In this document: piece after piece, positions 61,503-64,000 of the stretch
How the letters are laid out: every line of letters begins with the position of its first letter
Position numbering within the stretch: the first letter of the stretch is position 1
From: Rhodospirillaceae bacterium SYSU D60007
GTDB taxonomy: Bacteria > Pseudomonadota > Alphaproteobacteria > Reyranellales > Reyranellaceae
DNA: 64,000 nucleotides
NCBI GenBank assembly: GCA_003574685.1
Contig: QOCQ01000010.1
Coordinates: forward strand, 1-64,000
Direction: 5' to 3'
Made by a program: the position numbers and the translations under genes
The notes under the pieces: generated by a model
What the model was told of the DNA's origin: nothing
The model's input: the letters and a program-made list of their open reading frames with translations, nothing else
Database searches by the model: none

Positions 61503-62743
61503 GAGGCACTCCTTGCCAGAGGCGCCGGCCGGCGCCACGTCGCAGGCGACGGAGCGACAAGGATACAGCCGGCGGCCATGAAGGCCAGCACCGCGCCGCA
61601 GACGATGGTCGCGACATAGGACCCAAGAAAGTCGAACATGAATCCCGCCACCGTGGGTCCCAGCAGAGCGCCAGCGGAGACGCTGGCATACTGCGCCCCG
61701 AGGATAGCGCCCAGCGCGCGCGTGCCGAAATAGTCGGCAATGACCGAAGGCGCCATGGCGACGAAGCCGCCGTAGAAGGCGCCGAACAGAACCGCGAAGC
61801 CGGCCAGCAGCCAGGGATCCGTCGTTGCCGCCCACAGAAGCTGCGCGGCGCCGGTGCCGAGGAACATGGCGGCATAGGCACGCTGCCGGCCCAGGCGATG
61901 GGCGAGCCCGGCAAAGGCGAAGCGGCCGACCGTGCTGCCAATGCCCAGCAGCGTGATCAGCATGACGGCATAGCTCTCGCCCAGCCCGGCATCGCGGGCA
62001 TAGGGCACGAGGTGGACGTAGGGAATGAACAGCCCGAACGAGTTGGCGGCGCAGGCCACGAACAGCAGCCAGAAGGGCAGGGTGCGCGCGGCCTCGGCGA
62101 GGGTTTCGCCGCTGCCGTTGGCTGCCGTCGGACTGACGTTCGCGGTATCGCCGTCAGGGTGTTGCCCATAAGCTTCCGGCGAACGCAGCACCGCGAAGGC
62201 GGCGAAGGCTGCGGTGGCCAGCGCCAGCAGACACAGCCCGAGATAGGCGGTGCGCCATCCGAGTGCATCGATCAGCGCTTGCGCCAGCGGTGGCGCGGCG
62301 ATGGTGCCCACGCCGATGCCGGCGACCGCAATCCCCGTGGCAAGCCCGCGGCCGCGCACGAACCAGCGCTGTAGCGCCGCCACGGCCGGCACGTAGGCGA
62401 ATCCGATGCCCACCCCGACGCCGAGCCCATAGCCGACATAGACCTGCCACAGCGCGCTTGCCTGGCTGGCGGCCAGCGCGCCCAGCGCCACCAGCGTCAT
62501 ACCGCCGGTCACCACCCAGCGCGGGCCGATGCGGTCGGCCAGCGTGCCGCTCAGCAGGCCGAGAGAGAAGTAGAGGCCGCCCGCGATCGCGAAGACCAGC
62601 GAGATGTCGCCGCGGCGCGCATCGAACTCCGCCTGCAGCGGCAGAAAGAAGGCCGAGAAGCTGTAGGCGATACCGAATCCGACCGCCAGCACGGCAAAGG
62701 CGCCCGCGACAACCCGCCAGCCCAGAAACCTGTCGCTAGACAA
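61499..62743 (-). CDS. MFS transporter
   Basis: About 414 aa if it starts at TTG 62743, where the protein begins SSDRFLGWRVVAGAFAVLAVGFGIAYSFSAFFLP; the open frame continues up to 63043 but that part is mostly a repeat element and not MFS-like. Twelve or so helices with family loops (LADRIGPRWVV, ALQRWFVRGRGLATGIAVAG, SPEAYGQHPDG, VIADYFGTRALGAILGAQYASVS). Resembles oxalate/formate or monocarboxylate transporters of the MFS, substrate unproven. Overlaps the cupin gene start, so probably one operon. Confidence 0.83.
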   Translation of the reverse strand: MSSDRFLGWRVVAGAFAVLAVGFGIAYSFSAFFLPLQAEFDARRGDISLVFAIAGGLYFSLGLLSGTLADRIGPRWVVTGGMTLVALGALAASQASALWQVYVGYGLGVGVGIGFAYVPAVAALQRWFVRGRGLATGIAVAGIGVGTIAAPPLAQALIDALGWRTAYLGLCLLALATAAFAAFAVLRSPEAYGQHPDGDTANVSPTAANGSGETLAEAARTLPFWLLFVACAANSFGLFIPYVHLVPYARDAGLGESYAVMLITLLGIGSTVGRFAFAGLAHRLGRQRAYAAMFLGTGAAQLLWAATTDPWLLAGFAVLFGAFYGGFVAMAPSVIADYFGTRALGAILGAQYASVSAGALLGPTVAGFMFDFLGSYVATIVCGAVLAFMAAGCILVAPSPATWRRPAPLARSAS

Positions 62744-62757
62744 AGCCGCGAACTCTA

Positions 62758-62894
62758 CGCCGGGAGCGCGCCACTCCAGTGGCGCATTGCCCGGAGCGAC
62801 AGCGCAGGGCAGACGGCGGTCCAGCTTTGCGGTGACAGGACTTGGCTTCGCTGGCGCTTCGCCAATGCGCCACTGGAGTGGCGCGCTCCCGGCG
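62758..62894. repeat. 137-bp element with perfect 32-bp inverted termini
   Basis: Left arm 62758-62789 (CGCCGGGAGCGCGCCACTCC...) and right arm 62863-62894 are exact inverted copies. Each arm contains a further palindrome (GCGCCACTCCAGTGGCGC). It is the intact relative of the shorter version in the ABC exporter ORF at 13491-13567. It sits between ppk2 and the MFS gene and reaches into the frame upstream of the MFS start. Confidence 0.85.
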
Positions 62895-62915
62895 AGGCAT
62901 TCCGGTTTGCGGACA

Positions 62916-63731
62916 CTAGTCGGTGGTCCGGGTGGGTCCTGCACCGGGTTGCCAGCCGAACATTTGCTGGGCGGCGCGGATGACCTCAGGGTCAAGCTCG
63001 GAGGGGGCGAGATTGGCGCCGGTGGAAAGAACCTTGGCAACAAGCTCGATGCCTTCGATGCGGGCGCGCCGCTTGCTGTCGGTGGCGATCACTGTCCATG
63101 GCGCGGCGTCGGTATCCGTGCGCTCAAGCATGTCGTCATAGGCCTCGATGTAGGCGTCCCGCTTGGCGATATTGCGGAAATCGTCCAGCGTCACCTTGAA
63201 ACGCTTCTCGGGTGCTTCCATGCGCTCGATAATGCGCTTGCGCTGTTCCTTCGCGCTGACATGCAGCAGCAGCTTGACCAGCCGTATGCCGTCATCCGTC
63301 AGCACGCGCTCGAACTCGTTGATCTCGCCGTAAGCCCGGCGCCAGGCATCCCTGGCTGCATAGCCTTCGACCCGCTCGACGAGAACGCGCCCGTACCATG
63401 TGCGATCGAAGATGGCGACTTCGCCCGGGGGCGGCAGCTTCTGCCAGAAACGGTAGAGATAGTGCCGTCCTTGTTCTTCCGGCGTCGGCGCCGCGATCTG
63501 CCAGACTGCCAGCGGGCGCGGATCCATCTTCTCCGTCAGGCGCTTGATGAGGCCACCCTTGCCGGCAGCATCCCAACCCTCGATGGCGATGATCGCCCGC
63601 CCGCCGGTGCGGGCCAGCCACTGCTGGATGTGCAGCATGCGGAACTGGGCGCGGCTCAGACGCTCCTCGTAGGCCTCCTCGGTGAGCCCGTCGGCAAGGT
63701 CCATCTTGTCCAGCTTCTTCCACTTGCCCAT
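62916..63731 (-). CDS. ppk2: Polyphosphate kinase 2
   Basis: 271 aa. Transfers phosphate between polyphosphate and nucleotides. PPK2 landmarks: Walker A EGWDAAGKGGLIKRL (residues ~51-65), RPLAVWQIAAPTPEEQGRHYLYRFWQKLPPPGEVAIFDRTWYGRVLVERVEG with the Walker B-like DRTWYGR, and AKRDAYIEAYDDMLERTDTDAAPW. Start ATG 63731 has AGGAGGTTCAGG upstream. The open frame continues to 63995 but is not family-like. Substrate type (GDP or ADP, AMP) depends on the class and is not certain here. Confidence 0.93.
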   Translation of the reverse strand: MGKWKKLDKMDLADGLTEEAYEERLSRAQFRMLHIQQWLARTGGRAIIAIEGWDAAGKGGLIKRLTEKMDPRPLAVWQIAAPTPEEQGRHYLYRFWQKLPPPGEVAIFDRTWYGRVLVERVEGYAARDAWRRAYGEINEFERVLTDDGIRLVKLLLHVSAKEQRKRIIERMEAPEKRFKVTLDDFRNIAKRDAYIEAYDDMLERTDTDAAPWTVIATDSKRRARIEGIELVAKVLSTGANLAPSELDPEVIRAAQQMFGWQPGAGPTRTTD

Positions 63732-63849
63732 CGGCCTGAACCTCCTTGCGCCAGTCTGCGCAGGCACGCCGGCACGATGCAATGGCCAATCGCCCATGTC
63801 ACGTTGCGCCGCGTTGACATGAACAATGCGCTCACTTCCAATCGGACCG

Positions 63850-64000
63850 ATGAAGGACGATGGCTCACCCGCCCACGCAGCATGGTTGCGCCCGGTCGAT
63901 CGCCACGGCCGGATGATCCTGGAAGCGGGCGGCACCTGGACGGTATTTGCGGTGAGCAGCCTTCGCGCGATGGCAAGCCGTGCCGGGGGACGCAAACAGG
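63850..64000 (+). CDS. Partial gene, possibly a STAS/MlaE-type ABC permease
   Basis: Open frame from ATG 63850 to the window edge: MKDDGSPAHAAWLRPVDRHGRMILEAGGTWTVFAVSSLRAMAS. The pattern W-L-R-P, then E-A-G-G-x-W-T-V, resembles the N-terminal STAS segment of MlaE-type permeases, but only about 50 residues are visible. Divergent from ppk2 across 118 bp. Low confidence in product. Confidence 0.35.
   Translation, partial: MKDDGSPAHAAWLRPVDRHGRMILEAGGTWTVFAVSSLRAMASRAGGRKQ

Overview
The window is about 64 kb of high-GC, gene-dense DNA that reads as the chromosome of an alphaproteobacterium. The evidence is a C4-type 5-aminolevulinate synthase (hemA), a napEDABC operon, a DksA with the alphaproteobacterial CEETGEP zinc-finger remnant, and many Liv, TRAP and sugar-type ABC uptake genes. 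No rRNA, tRNA, phage or insertion-sequence gene was seen. I cannot assign a genus from sequence alone.

Layout. 0-2 kb: two tandem spore-coat-U/Csu-type pilin genes, the first missing its 5' end. 2-6.2 kb: napEDABC periplasmic nitrate reductase with a plausible promoter. 6.2-15.6 kb: orphan TRAP binding protein, MFS and folate/biopterin-type transporters, a fused two-in-one ABC exporter, and a divergent LysR regulator. 15.6-23.3 kb: MscS-type channel, ThDP enzyme, PdeM phosphoesterase, LLM flavin oxidoreductase, SDR and alpha/beta hydrolase. 23.3-24.6 kb: a 10-bp tandem-repeat array, then a GrdB-like gene with an in-frame UGA (UxxC) and a bacterial SECIS-like hairpin. 24.7-31.9 kb: PRC-barrel protein, PQQ glucose dehydrogenase, a 2-keto-4-pentenoate hydratase-like enzyme, mobA, and a bufABC bufferin (copper-binding RiPP) operon built on an MNIO/DUF692 enzyme. 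32-39.4 kb: dksA, YetF/DUF421 pair, BON lipoprotein, DUF433/DUF5615 toxin-antitoxin, a tricarballylate dehydrogenase-like gene with a separate 3' remnant of itself and an interrupted cupin, and a Tat-lipoprotein flavoenzyme whose DAO motifs are in permuted order. 39.4-44.2 kb: a complete liv-type ABC importer. 44.3-55.1 kb: redox and housekeeping genes (Rieske/FAD reductase, rnk-like, AhpD-like, aroC, fabI, pdxH, CDF transporter, kinase fusion, hemA). 55.2-61.1 kb: a sugar/polyol-type ABC importer with two duplicated Tat-exported binding proteins. 61.2-64 kb: cupin, MFS transporter, ppk2, and the 5' end of a possible STAS/MlaE-type gene.

The window also carries at least four families of short inverted-repeat elements. 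One is a 125-bp element with 30-bp termini (two copies). One is an element of about 83 bp with 27-bp termini (three copies). One is a 32-bp-terminus element present both between genes and inside the ABC exporter ORF, where it encodes a linker. One is a GC hairpin family that supplies the C-terminus of the LysR protein. The genes work mainly in uptake of carboxylates, amino acids and polyols, in periplasmic redox (Nap, Gcd, bufferin) and in core biosynthesis. MobA supplies guanylylated molybdenum cofactor and could serve NapA. The strongest candidates for less-described biology are the selenoprotein with its repeat-array 3' end, the bufferin operon, and the permuted DAO-like lipoprotein.
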